A DNA stretch of 64,000 nt from an uncultured Oscillibacter sp. (GTDB taxonomy: Bacteria; Bacillota; Clostridia; Oscillospirales; Oscillospiraceae), in contig CAJUTB010000011.1 in NCBI GenBank assembly GCA_910589315.1, forward strand, positions 1 through 64,000, read 5' to 3'. The translations under genes and the position numbers were made by a program. Position 1 is the first letter of the stretch. Every line of letters starts with the position of its first letter. The notes beneath the pieces are model-generated. The model worked only from the letters and a program-made list of their open reading frames with translations, did no database searches and was not told where the DNA came from. Positions 6,188 to 14,538 of the stretch are shown here, one piece after another.

Positions 6188-9112
6188 CTAAACCGGAATG
6201 TTCCGAAGCTGGGCGACGGTGGTTTTCAGCTTTCCCATGTCTATGGGCTTTGCGGTGTGGGCATTCATGCCTGCGGCCAGGGCGGTTTGAACGTCCTCCT
6301 CGAAGGCGTTGGCCGTCATGGCAATGATGGGGATGGTCCGGGCCTCCGGGTGTTGGCTGGACCGGATGATGCGGGTGGCCTCGTAGCCGTCCATCACCGG
6401 CATTTGCACATCCATGAAAATCATATCGAACTCTCCGGTCCCGGCGCGCAAGAAACGGTCGACTACTTCCCTGCCGTTGCAGACAAGCTCACATTGAATT
6501 CCTTCCATTCCCAGCAGCTCCACCAGAATTTCCGCATTGATTTCGTTATCCTCCGCCGCCAGGACCCGCAAACCTTCCAGGGAAATTTCCGCCGGTTTGG
6601 GTTCCGCGGGGCCGGACGCGCCGTCCAGCAGGCGGGCCAGGGCCGCCTGAAGACTGGAGAGGAAGAAGGGCTTGGCGAGAAATACATCCGCTCCCGCGCC
6701 CTGTGCGTCTTCCAGGTCGTAGGAGCTTATGGCAAGCAGGGGCGTGTCTGCGCCCAGCGTCCGGCGAATCTGCTGGACCAGCTGCGAGCCGTCCATTCCA
6801 GGCGTTTTCCAGTCCAGGAGGAGGATGTGAAAGTCCTCGCCCCGCGCATGGGCGGCGGAGGCGGCTTCGATGGCTGCGGCGCCGTCCGAGACGCAGGAGA
6901 CGTCCACGCCGGTTTCTTCCATGGAACTTTGAATGTTCCGGCCGGCTTCCTCCACGCGGTCAACCACCAGCATACGGGTGATGCCGTGCCGCTGCCAGAA
7001 GGTCGGGTCCGGCGGAGGCCCGGCGGACGCGAATTCCAATTCAATGGTAAAGGCGCTGCCCTGCTGCAAGCGGCTTTCCACGGTGATCGTTCCGCCCATG
7101 AGGTCGACAATGTTTTTGGTGATGGCCATACCCAGGCCGGTGCCCTGGATTTCCCGGGTGGAATCGGTAATTTCCCGGGTAAAGGGATCGAAGATGGTCC
7201 GAACAAACGCCTCGCTCATGCCATAACCATTGTCCGCCACGGTGAAACGTAATCTCACATACTTTGCCGCGCAATGCGGAAGCCTTTCGGTGGTTAAGGA
7301 GATCTGCCCGTTTTCCTGGGTGTATTTCACGGCGTTGGAGAGCAGATTGATCAGCACCTGATTCAACCGCAGCTTGTCGCCCAGCAGCGTCTCCGGAAGG
7401 CGGCCCCTGGTATAGAGTTCCAGCTGCTGGCCCTTGGCCCGGGACTGGGGAAGCACCATCGTGTAAAGCTCGTCAATCAATTCCGGCAGGCTGAATTCCG
7501 CCACATTCAAGGAGGTTTTTCCGCTTTCGATTTTGCTCATGTCCAGGATGTCGTTGATCAGGTTCAGCAGGTGCTGGCTGGAGGATGTAATTTTCCGGGT
7601 GTACTCCCGGATTTTGTCTGGATTTTCCGCGTCTTTATTCAGAAGCACGGAAAAGCCGACAATGGCGTTCATAGGCGTCCGGATATCGTGTGACATATTG
7701 GCCAGGAAATTGCTCTTCGCCTCGTTGGCGGTTCGGGCGGTGTTTAATGCTTCCGCTAACATTTCGTTCATCTGACGTTCTTTGGTGCGGTCGGAGAGCA
7801 TCAGAACAAACTGTCCATTGTCTTCGGCGGAGCAGTGATAAAGCAATTCTTTGAACCAGCGCAGTTCCCTGGTTTTGACATGAACCATATCCCGTTCCCG
7901 GCTCCATAGACCGCCTGGGGGCACGGAGGCCAGGGTTTCGGCGGATAGGACCGGCTGATGGTCCGGGTAAGGCTGGCACAGCTCCCGGAACAGCAGGCAG
8001 CGCACATCCTCCCGAACGGACTCCGCCTTCAGGCCCAGAACCCGTTCCAGGTTGGGGCTGACGTAATCCGCCGTATAATCGTTTGGGGAGAAAAGGACGA
8101 AGATGTCATCGGTGTGGTCGGTCAGGAGGTCAAAGAGCTTTTCACGGGATTTGAGTTCCTGATTTTTCTCCATCATCTGTCGGTGTGCCCCCAGAACGAG
8201 AACGATGACAATTCCCAGAACGATCAGACCGAAAAACAAGGACATGACAGCCAGCGTGATAAAGGTAAAGCGATTGATGCTGGCATTTACCGTATCAGCC
8301 GGCACGAGGTTGACCAGCATCCAGCCGGAAAAGCCGACCGGCTGATAGGCGAGGTAGTGCCAGACGCCGTTGAGGCGGCAAGCCGCGGCCTGCCGGTTTC
8401 CCTCTTTCCAGTCCTGGGCCACCGCATCTGCGTTTGTGCTGGAAAACACGGCGTTGTTTCGGAGATAGGATAGAAAGTTGTAAGGCGGCTGGTCGTGCTG
8501 GTGAGAGGAAAAGAGGATGCGTCCGTCCGAGTGGGTGACGTAGCAGCGGCTTTCGCCGGAAAAGGCGTTGATGCTCAGGGCTTTGGTCATATCGCTGGAA
8601 TTGAAGCTCACACCCACCGCAGAATAGTCGAAGCCACGGTAGCGGCCCGCTTCCAGGGGGATAGCAAAGATGGTGACCTGCTCCGCGTTGGAAAGGGAGG
8701 TGTCCGTGACCACGTTGTCCCGCTCCACCATCAGCTGCTCCAGAGTCTCGCCCAGATTCAGCGAACCCGTTTCCCCCTGGGCGGTGATATAGCTGCCGTC
8801 TTCCGCGAAGAAATAGAAAACGGTAAAATGCCAGGCATCCTTTTGGGTTCGGATAAAGTGGGCGAATTCCGCGGGATGAGATTCCGCCGTAGCGGTAATG
8901 TAAGGCTCCCAGCTTTTGAGGAGCCGCCAGTTTTTGGTAATGGTCGAGCGGAACGCGCCGTTGATCTGGGTATAGATTTCCTCCAAATGGCTGACGCTTT
9001 CCTGATAGATTTGCCGGGAGGCAAAGCGGGAATAACAAAAACTGGTCAGAAGAACCGCCAAGGCGGCGGCCAAGGCTGCGGCAACGCCCAACAGCTTTTT
9101 ATGGGTCATCAT
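6188..9112 (-). CDS. hybrid sensor histidine kinase with two receiver domains
   Basis: About 974 residues. A transmembrane helix at 7-28 and another near 283-310 bracket an outer sensor domain of the Cache/dCache kind. A PAS-like domain follows at about 325-445, then HisKA with the phospho-acceptor motif SHDIRTPMN (His near 476), HATPase_c with NLLSNAVKYT, DNGYGM and GTGLGM, and two receiver domains with phospho-acceptor Asp near 768 and 902 and their KP motifs. The first receiver is less canonical. No HPt domain is fused, so an external HPt or a non-DNA output may complete the relay. GGGGGAG overlaps the possible starts at 9115 (GTG), 9112 and 9109 (ATG), so the exact start is uncertain by two codons. 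Confidence 0.93.
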   Translation of the reverse strand: MMTHKKLLGVAAALAAALAVLLTSFCYSRFASRQIYQESVSHLEEIYTQINGAFRSTITKNWRLLKSWEPYITATAESHPAEFAHFIRTQKDAWHFTVFYFFAEDGSYITAQGETGSLNLGETLEQLMVERDNVVTDTSLSNAEQVTIFAIPLEAGRYRGFDYSAVGVSFNSSDMTKALSINAFSGESRCYVTHSDGRILFSSHQHDQPPYNFLSYLRNNAVFSSTNADAVAQDWKEGNRQAAACRLNGVWHYLAYQPVGFSGWMLVNLVPADTVNASINRFTFITLAVMSLFFGLIVLGIVIVLVLGAHRQMMEKNQELKSREKLFDLLTDHTDDIFVLFSPNDYTADYVSPNLERVLGLKAESVREDVRCLLFRELCQPYPDHQPVLSAETLASVPPGGLWSRERDMVHVKTRELRWFKELLYHCSAEDNGQFVLMLSDRTKERQMNEMLAEALNTARTANEAKSNFLANMSHDIRTPMNAIVGFSVLLNKDAENPDKIREYTRKITSSSQHLLNLINDILDMSKIESGKTSLNVAEFSLPELIDELYTMVLPQSRAKGQQLELYTRGRLPETLLGDKLRLNQVLINLLSNAVKYTQENGQISLTTERLPHCAAKYVRLRFTVADNGYGMSEAFVRTIFDPFTREITDSTREIQGTGLGMAITKNIVDLMGGTITVESRLQQGSAFTIELEFASAGPPPDPTFWQRHGITRMLVVDRVEEAGRNIQSSMEETGVDVSCVSDGAAAIEAASAAHARGEDFHILLLDWKTPGMDGSQLVQQIRRTLGADTPLLAISSYDLEDAQGAGADVFLAKPFFLSSLQAALARLLDGASGPAEPKPAEISLEGLRVLAAEDNEINAEILVELLGMEGIQCELVCNGREVVDRFLRAGTGEFDMIFMDVQMPVMDGYEATRIIRSSQHPEARTIPIIAMTANAFEEDVQTALAAGMNAHTAKPIDMGKLKTTVAQLRNIPV

Positions 9113-9142
9113 CACTCCCCCGGTTCGTTTGAGTTCTGCGGT

Positions 9143-9182
9143 GTGTAAAAAATGGAGGCCGGTTCGGAAAGGATTCCGGCCT
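9143..9182 (-). terminator. terminator of the stalk/PepSY gene
   Basis: AGGCCGG (9156-9162) pairs with CCGGCCT (9176-9182). On the minus strand the hairpin is followed by CCATTTTTTAC, a run of six T. A second partial hairpin lies at 9183-9215. Confidence 0.8.
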
Positions 9183-9220
9183 AGGCGTTTCCCAGGCCGG
9201 TTTCCGACAGGAACGGCGGA

Positions 9221-10306
9221 TTAGTCCAAAACCTCCGATTCTGACTTGAGCACCGCGCCGGTCAGGGCGTCGATTTCAAATTCATATTCTCTGCCGTTGT
9301 ATACGATTTCTACTTCATATTCCCAGCGTCCGTCGTCCTCGTCCAGCTGAACCTTCCGCACGTTGGCGGCGGCTGCGCCGGGAACCCGTCCAAGAGCGAT
9401 GGATTTCGCCCGCTCGCTGCCGATATAAGCGGGATTTGTCCCGGCGGGCGGGGTGAAATTTTCGGAGTCGTAATCCACGCTGAGCACCGCGCCGGTGAAA
9501 GCGTCAATTTCATAGTCGTATTCGGCATATTCCGGCGTGTAGAATTCCACATCATAGACCTGCCGTCCGTCTTCCCATTCCAGCTTGCACTGAACGAAGG
9601 TCACTTGCGCGGCGGTGAGCTTTGCATGGGCAAGGGCGGCGGCCTTGGCGGCCTCTTCCCCGATCGGAGAGCCGGAATTGGTTCCGGAAGCGGGGGGCGC
9701 GGCGTTCGAAGGGCCGAAGGTGTCGGCGTCGGTGACAAGGGGATCCTTTCCGGTGAGGGAAATGGTGCGGGTCTGTCCGTTCCAGCTGACGGTTTTGCCC
9801 ATCAGCTCGCCGATGGCCCGGACCGGCAGGTAATTTGTGCCGCTGTTGAGAAGAGGATAGACGGCGTTGCCCTTGGCGTCGGTAAAGGTACGGACGGTTC
9901 CGTCCACCGTAATGCGGATATCCGGACGCAGCTCCACGGTAATCGCGGCATCCTTGGCGTTGGAATCGGCCGTCCCGGCGGTGGGGGCGGCGGTGCGGGG
10001 ACTGGTGAGCGAGATGGTTTTGGAAGTTCCGTCCCAGTTGACGTTTTTGCCCATCAGCTCGCCAATGGCGCGGACCGGCAGGTAATGGGTGCCGTTATAG
10101 TAAATGGGATGAACTTCCTTGCCGGTGACATCAAAAAAGGTGCGTTCCGCGCCGTCTACGAGAATGGTAACGCTGGGACGCAGCTCCACAGTGACGGAGG
10201 AGGGTTCCAGAGCGGAAACGCTGACGGTCAGGAGGCTCAAAACCGCAGTGAGACATAATGCGAGGGCGGCGAGCCGTTTCATAGAGGTTATTTGGGTTTG
10301 TTTCAT
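9221..10306 (-). CDS. secreted protein with two copper-amine-oxidase-like stalk domains and two PepSY domains
   Basis: A 361-residue exported protein. A signal peptide covers about residues 1-32. Two tandem copies of the copper amine oxidase N-terminal-like domain follow (about 35-105 and 115-188); each has a VELRP..I.VDG..RTF segment, then YLPVRAIGELMGK and W(D/N)G.TKTISLT. A Gly/Ser/Pro linker leads to two tandem PepSY domains (about 215-285 and 290-361), each ending in EIDA(F/L)TGAVL. Both domain types are common in secreted Clostridia proteins; no enzymatic activity is expected from the stalk domain. Function unknown, perhaps wall-associated inhibition or scaffolding. The start at 10306 has AAAGGAT upstream; an internal Met at residue 9 would also leave an intact signal peptide. 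Confidence 0.88.
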   Translation of the reverse strand: MKQTQITSMKRLAALALCLTAVLSLLTVSVSALEPSSVTVELRPSVTILVDGAERTFFDVTGKEVHPIYYNGTHYLPVRAIGELMGKNVNWDGTSKTISLTSPRTAAPTAGTADSNAKDAAITVELRPDIRITVDGTVRTFTDAKGNAVYPLLNSGTNYLPVRAIGELMGKTVSWNGQTRTISLTGKDPLVTDADTFGPSNAAPPASGTNSGSPIGEEAAKAAALAHAKLTAAQVTFVQCKLEWEDGRQVYDVEFYTPEYAEYDYEIDAFTGAVLSVDYDSENFTPPAGTNPAYIGSERAKSIALGRVPGAAAANVRKVQLDEDDGRWEYEVEIVYNGREYEFEIDALTGAVLKSESEVLD

Positions 10307-10517
10307 GTTGGCGCATCCTTTCCAGTTTCAGTTTTGGTACGGCAGTCCGTCTTATGGACTTGCGCGGCTGCATATAGTTTACCAGATTTGGTCTTTTGGC
10401 GCAAGCGGCAAAATGAGAGAACGACGCACTTCGCTTGCGCGAGGGTATGTGATGCCGTCACATACGGCTCGCCGGTTTTCTGGTAAAATCGAAGCCAGTA
10501 AAAGGAGGTTGTTTGTT

Positions 10518-10739
10518 ATGAAACCAGTGATTTCCCTGAATCCGGACGCGGATCTTGTAGAGACGGTGCGGGAGGGTCTGAAGCGCACGGGCGGTTATTG
10601 TCCCTGCCGGCTGGAGCGGTCGGAGGATACCAAGTGCATTTGCCAGGAGTTCCGTCAGCAGATGGAGGACCCGAATTTTGAAGGCTATTGTCATTGTATG
10701 CTGTACTATAAGTCCAACCCAAAGGAAGCCGGAGTCTGA
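10518..10739 (+). CDS. ferredoxin:thioredoxin reductase catalytic-chain-like protein
   Basis: A 73-residue protein with three cysteine pairs spaced as in the catalytic chain of ferredoxin:thioredoxin reductase: CPC near residue 28, CIC near 41 and CHC near 58. In the known enzyme four of these cysteines hold a 4Fe-4S cluster and two form the redox-active disulfide. It is shorter than the plant chain, as is usual for the bacterial stand-alone form. The start has a perfect AAAGGAGG nine bases upstream. No variable chain or thioredoxin gene is next to it, so the electron donor and target are unknown. Confidence 0.85.
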   Translation: MKPVISLNPDADLVETVREGLKRTGGYCPCRLERSEDTKCICQEFRQQMEDPNFEGYCHCMLYYKSNPKEAGV

Positions 10740-10749
10740 AGACAGCGGA

Positions 10750-10796
10750 CAGCCAGGCGCATGGATGGAGAATTCTTCCGTTCATGCGCCTGGCTG
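10750..10796. repeat. long inverted repeat between convergent genes
   Basis: CAGCCAGGCGCATG (10750-10763) pairs perfectly with CATGCGCCTGGCTG (10783-10796), and the loop holds a further GGAGAATTCTTCC near-palindrome. It lies between the FTR-like and the ribbon-helix-helix genes and probably ends transcription, though T runs directly next to the stem are lacking (a run of seven T begins at 10810). Confidence 0.55.
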
Positions 10797-10814
10797 CTTG
10801 CAGGGATCGTTTTT

Positions 10815-11018
10815 TTACAGTTCATCGTCTTCAATTTTCACAATACCAACTGCCGATTCCAGCAGCAGGTTAATGATTTCGTTTCGGGAACGGTTGGTAT
10901 TCTGAGACAGAATGTCCAGCTGTTCAATCAATTCGTTTTTCATGCGGACAGAAACGACCCGATGCCCATCGTCGCCTTTGTGGAGGCCCTTCTTTTTGAT
11001 TGTAATTTCCTCTGCCAT
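10815..11018 (-). CDS. ribbon-helix-helix (CopG/Arc type) regulator
   Basis: A 67-residue protein with the Arc/CopG fold: a beta strand HRVVSVRMKNELIEQLD followed by the two helices ILSQNTNRSRNEIINLLLESAV. Such proteins bind DNA as dimers. AAGGAG lies upstream of the ATG at 11018. No toxin gene is adjacent, so it is more likely a stand-alone repressor. The AT-rich upstream region holds three copies of TAGT(T/C)TA that may be its operator. Confidence 0.82.
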   Translation of the reverse strand: MAEEITIKKKGLHKGDDGHRVVSVRMKNELIEQLDILSQNTNRSRNEIINLLLESAVGIVKIEDDEL

Positions 11019-11054
11019 GCTGCTATCTCACTCCTTGTAATATATAGTTTAGCT

Positions 11055-11084
11055 TGACAGAAGCATTTTTCATATATTATAATA
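11055..11084 (+). promoter_or_regulatory. strong promoter facing away from the RHH gene
   Basis: TTGACA (11055-11060) and TATAAT (11079-11084) are both perfect hexamers, 18 bases apart. The AT core TATTATAATA is symmetric, so a divergent promoter for the RHH gene may overlap on the other strand. Copies of TAGT(T/C)TA at 11046, 11089 and 11114 flank it. Confidence 0.7.
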
Positions 11085-11090
11085 ATATAG

Positions 11091-11212
11091 TCTAAGATAC
11101 ACTATAATTTTGTAGTTTATTCAAGGGGAGAGGGAAACCCGCGCCCCACTAAAAGCAGGAGGGCAGCCATAGAAAAACAGCGCCATGCTGATGCACGGTG
11201 CTGTTTTTCGGT
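11091..11212 (+). ncRNA. candidate small RNA of about 120 bases
   Basis: Transcription from the promoter at 11055-11084 would start near 11091 and meet a strong hairpin at 11172-11209 (GAAAAACAGCGCC pairing with GGTGCTGTTTTTC, one G-T wobble). Between them is a purine-rich stretch with GGGGAGAGGG and CCCGCGCCCC, and no convincing open reading frame. It is a promoter-terminator unit without a gene. The remaining 200 bases to the next start show nothing recognisable. Confidence 0.4.
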
Positions 11213-11422
11213 AGTATTTTGCGGTGTGATGCGGCGAGCGGAAACCCTGAAACCCGTATTTCCGTTACGGCTGCTCCTGTGTCAATCCGCAGGGACAGCC
11301 GTCTCCTTTTTATAGTCCTCCTGCGCTGTGCGCGTTTCGGGGCGTTGGCGCGGCGTTTTTTCCAGACCGTTTGTTACAGTTATAGGGTACTTTTATTGAG
11401 AAAGAGGAAGGGGGTCCATACG

Positions 11423-11815
11423 ATGGGCTACACATCCGGGCAGAAAAAGGAAATGGATGCAATTTTTGAAGCGTTTGCGGGATTTGTGCAGGAGCAGAAT
11501 TATTTTGACATTGTATATTCCCCAAAAGCCGGCTACCTGCGGATTTTGGTGGAGGACCCGGAGGAGGGAACGATTTCGCTGGATTCGCCGGAAAAGATGC
11601 TGGAATATCTTTGCAGCGATGTGATCAACGACGTGGTGTATTCGCCGGACAATCCGAAAAAATCCCACGACGACCGGGTTTTGACAGCGTACGAGGAAAC
11701 GGAGAGCCGCCGCCGTCTTGCGGCGATTCTTGAGACGCTGAAGGGCGAAAAAGACTGCGCCGCAGTGATTGCGGACCGGTATATAAAGGCGTACCAGGGA
11801 ATGGAGGAGGATTGA
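11423..11815 (+). CDS. hypothetical protein
   Basis: A 130-residue soluble acidic protein starting at the ATG behind AAGAGGAAGGGGG. It has no signal peptide or recognised motif; predicted helices at both ends flank a central strand-rich part (DIVYSPKAGYLRILVEDPEEGTI quoted here only by its ends, residues about 26-47). It is convergent with the RyR/TIR operon and separated from it by 90 bases, so a role in that system is possible but unsupported. Confidence 0.65.
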   Translation: MGYTSGQKKEMDAIFEAFAGFVQEQNYFDIVYSPKAGYLRILVEDPEEGTISLDSPEKMLEYLCSDVINDVVYSPDNPKKSHDDRVLTAYEETESRRRLAAILETLKGEKDCAAVIADRYIKAYQGMEED

Positions 11816-11906
11816 TGGAGCAGGTCTCAAAACCGGAAAAGAGAAACCTGTTTGCGTCTGATGCCGTTCCGGCGCCATTTTCCTGCCGCTCCATATCCGA
11901 CGGGGT

Positions 11907-13283
11907 TCAGCCGCCCAAGATCCTGCGGATCAGGGCGCGGTCCTTTTCCTTCTCCGAAGGAGGCAGTTCCTTGTAAGGAAGCAGGTTCTTGTGTATTTTT
12001 TCCTCGATATCCCGGTTTTCCCCGCTGGCCGGGATGCCGAAACGCCATCCGCTCAAGGTATGGAAACGACTCCAGCGGATGTGTTCCAGCTCCGCCAAGA
12101 CCTCCAGCTCCAAGCCGGAGAGGTCCCGGAGGACTTCCTGGAAGTCCACGGAGGAGATGTTGGACCACTGGGTAAAGCCGTCCAGCTTCTGCCAGGCGGT
12201 GTCCGGGGTTTCCGCGGCGGCGGTCTCGGCGTTCAAATAGGCGTAGTGCTGTTCCTTGGCCGCCTGAACCAGCGTTTCGCCGCGAATGTATGGGTCGCGG
12301 TAAATTTCCTGGTCTGCGCCGAAGGGGAACAGGCGGGAGAACTTCAAATAGGCTCCTTCATCGCCCTCACTGGACGCGTAATAGTACACCGTGCCTGTTT
12401 GACAGGCAGTCCGCAGAGCTTGCAGCCGTTCGGCCGAAGCATCTTCCGCCAGAATCACGAGGTCTGCCTGCCGGACGGCCTCCCAGGCCCGGTCGCTGTC
12501 CGTGTCGTGGAAGGAGATGGTATCGCCGTTTTCGGGGCGGAAAAGCGCGTGACTGATTTGATACAGGGTTGTATTGCCGGTCAGATGGTAAGAAATTTGC
12601 TGCTCCAAAGAAAACAGGTTTAACAGCAGCCCGTAATTCAGAATGGTCTGTCCCAGGTGCCCGCCGCCCCAGATAACAATGTTGAACTGGTTCGTTTTCT
12701 TCTGCCAGAGCCGGATGGACTTCCAGAGCAGACGGGCGATGGCGCCGTTGATGTCAAAAAAGACGACGCCGGGAACATCCCGGAGAAAACCGCGGTCCAG
12801 TTCCCGAAGGGCGATGTAAACCCGGTGTTTTTCCAGCTGCTTTTGATGCGCTTCATAAAAGCCGAGGCTGGCGGCGTCGGTTTCCAGGAGGATGATGTGG
12901 GATTTTGCACCGGGACGGAACTCCCGTCCCGGATAGAGCACGCCGGACCGTTTGCCGGGAAAAACCACTTGGTCCTCTTGGCCGCAGTAGACGGCCACGC
13001 TGTCCGGGTGGAGGCACAGCGCGGCCCACTGAATACGGGTCCAGACCCGTTTCAGGGCGTACAGCACGGCGGTCGTCGTCACCAGGGCCGCGCCCCAGCG
13101 GGCCGCCTCGATCAGAGGATTGGAGGCGTCCGACACCAGATTTACAAAATAGAGGCTGAAGCTGAAGTAGAGCGCGTCCAGCAGCCGTTCTCCAGCCAGG
13201 GTATAACCCACCGTACCGGTGAAAAACGGCAGTACGCTTAACAGAGGAATCCATTTTTTCAATCGTTCTTTCGTCTCGTGCAA
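11907..13283 (-). CDS. membrane protein with Rossmann domain and C-terminal RyR domain
   Basis: A 458-residue protein, last gene of a four-gene operon. Three hydrophobic segments lie at about 12-30, 33-52 and 62-80. The middle has two nucleotide-binding-like halves: a degenerate one at about 125-195 and a TrkA-N/RCK-like Rossmann fold with GGGHLGQ at 206-212. The C-terminal 70 residues match the ryanodine-receptor (RyR) domain found in bacteria: LAELEHIRWSRF, GWRFG, then HKNLLPYKELPPSEKEKDR. The architecture resembles a ligand-gated ion channel subunit. The start is a TTG, supported by AAAGGAGG nine bases upstream and by the lack of any nearby ATG; the gap to the preceding gene is 15 bases. 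Confidence 0.8.
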   Translation of the reverse strand: MHETKERLKKWIPLLSVLPFFTGTVGYTLAGERLLDALYFSFSLYFVNLVSDASNPLIEAARWGAALVTTTAVLYALKRVWTRIQWAALCLHPDSVAVYCGQEDQVVFPGKRSGVLYPGREFRPGAKSHIILLETDAASLGFYEAHQKQLEKHRVYIALRELDRGFLRDVPGVVFFDINGAIARLLWKSIRLWQKKTNQFNIVIWGGGHLGQTILNYGLLLNLFSLEQQISYHLTGNTTLYQISHALFRPENGDTISFHDTDSDRAWEAVRQADLVILAEDASAERLQALRTACQTGTVYYYASSEGDEGAYLKFSRLFPFGADQEIYRDPYIRGETLVQAAKEQHYAYLNAETAAAETPDTAWQKLDGFTQWSNISSVDFQEVLRDLSGLELEVLAELEHIRWSRFHTLSGWRFGIPASGENRDIEEKIHKNLLPYKELPPSEKEKDRALIRRILGG

Positions 13284-13298
13284 CGAAGACCGCCTCCT

Positions 13299-14522
13299 TT
13301 AATACCGGTCCATCAGGTCCTGAACGCTCAAACCAGCTTCATTTGTCCAGCAGGCTGTTTCGGGGAGGGTTTTCACCCGCCCCGAAACGCCTTGTTTTTC
13401 GCGTCTCAGGTTGATTACGTCCACACCGGCCTGGAAGGGATTTTCGTAAATGCCGACAATCTGTCCGCCTTTCCGATACGGCGTCCCGGTTTCGTTCAAC
13501 AGCTGAAAATAGCAGTTTTGCCCGCTCTCGTCCAGAATCGTTCGGGCCTGGTACGTCTCGCCGTCGAAAACCATACGGAACCCCATTCCGTTCGTCACAG
13601 CTCCCCGGCGGTACAATTCGGTAAAATTCACGCTCTGCCGCTGGAGCCGGGCCTTGGGCGTTCGTCCGAACCGCTCGTCCACAGACAGAAAAATCTCGTC
13701 GAAGATGCTCCGGTAGTGTTCGTAGGCCATACAGGCCGGGTTTTGGCTGCTCCGGCAGTTCTCCGCCTCCTCCACCACCTGGAAAACGCCGTCCAGAACT
13801 TCTGCGTAGCGGTCGTAGAGGGACTTGCAGAGGTTCACGTTTACCAGGGCCATCGGCGTATTCGAGCCCCGGACGGTCTCCCGCAGATTGGCGGCGTATT
13901 GTTCCAGCAGATATTTGCCGTCCTCCGAAACCTGGGGATGGGCAATGCACTTGGAAATAATGCTGTCAAAGAGTTCCTGATAGGAAATCTGAACATACAT
14001 ACTGGCATAACAAGTTTGTTTCTGATCGGCGGTGATGAAGAAATACAGCGTTTTCTGTCCCGGATGCTTGACCGCCTCCGCATAGTGGTAATAATCCTGG
14101 GTTTGGCCCTGGCCGGTGCCGTTGTAATTCTCCCGGGCGTTGACCTTGTTTTCGATCACAAGCAGCAGCTCGGGACTTTCGCCGTAAACGTCAATGGACC
14201 GTTTTTTTCCGTCGAAGGAGGCGTCCTTTTCCGTGGTGAACCGCACCGCGTCCAGGTCCCAGTGGTAGAGGTCCCGGAGGGTAAAGCCGCAGCTGGGGTT
14301 TTTGATCATGTACAGCGTCAGCAGGCGGGCCAGGGGAAAATGTCCCAGCCGTAAGGAGGAATGGGCGTCCAGCAGCCAGCGGAGGAACGCGCTGTGCCAA
14401 TGCTCCGTGTGGGTCTGGCCAACGATGGTAAAGACGTTGGTTTTTTCCTGCCGGAATTTGAGTTCCTGAAACCGGGCGTCCGTAATCAGGTTTTCCAGCT
14501 GTTTATATGTAATCTGTGGCAT
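13299..14522 (-). CDS. PD-(D/E)XK superfamily nuclease
   Basis: A 407-residue protein. The N-terminal half carries a PD-(D/E)XK core of the PDDEXK_4 type: an early EHWHSAFLRWLLD segment (about 40-52), Glu 98, Asp 111 in RSIDVYGE, and the E-x-K pair Glu 124/Lys 126 in LLLVIENKVNA, followed by a conserved GQTQDYYHYA helix. The C-terminal half is of unknown fold. It sits third in the TIR/RyR operon, 16 bases after the TIR stop. No ribosome binding site is visible before the ATG, so translation probably depends on coupling to the TIR gene. It is a likely DNA- or RNA-degrading effector, an inference from fold and context. Confidence 0.82.
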   Translation of the reverse strand: MPQITYKQLENLITDARFQELKFRQEKTNVFTIVGQTHTEHWHSAFLRWLLDAHSSLRLGHFPLARLLTLYMIKNPSCGFTLRDLYHWDLDAVRFTTEKDASFDGKKRSIDVYGESPELLLVIENKVNARENYNGTGQGQTQDYYHYAEAVKHPGQKTLYFFITADQKQTCYASMYVQISYQELFDSIISKCIAHPQVSEDGKYLLEQYAANLRETVRGSNTPMALVNVNLCKSLYDRYAEVLDGVFQVVEEAENCRSSQNPACMAYEHYRSIFDEIFLSVDERFGRTPKARLQRQSVNFTELYRRGAVTNGMGFRMVFDGETYQARTILDESGQNCYFQLLNETGTPYRKGGQIVGIYENPFQAGVDVINLRREKQGVSGRVKTLPETACWTNEAGLSVQDLMDRY

Positions 14523-14538
14523 ATGGATCAGTAATCAA

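Noticed and set aside
10815..11018. antitoxin of a toxin-antitoxin pair
   Set aside because: The RHH fold fits, but no toxin gene lies on either side, so a stand-alone regulator is the safer call.
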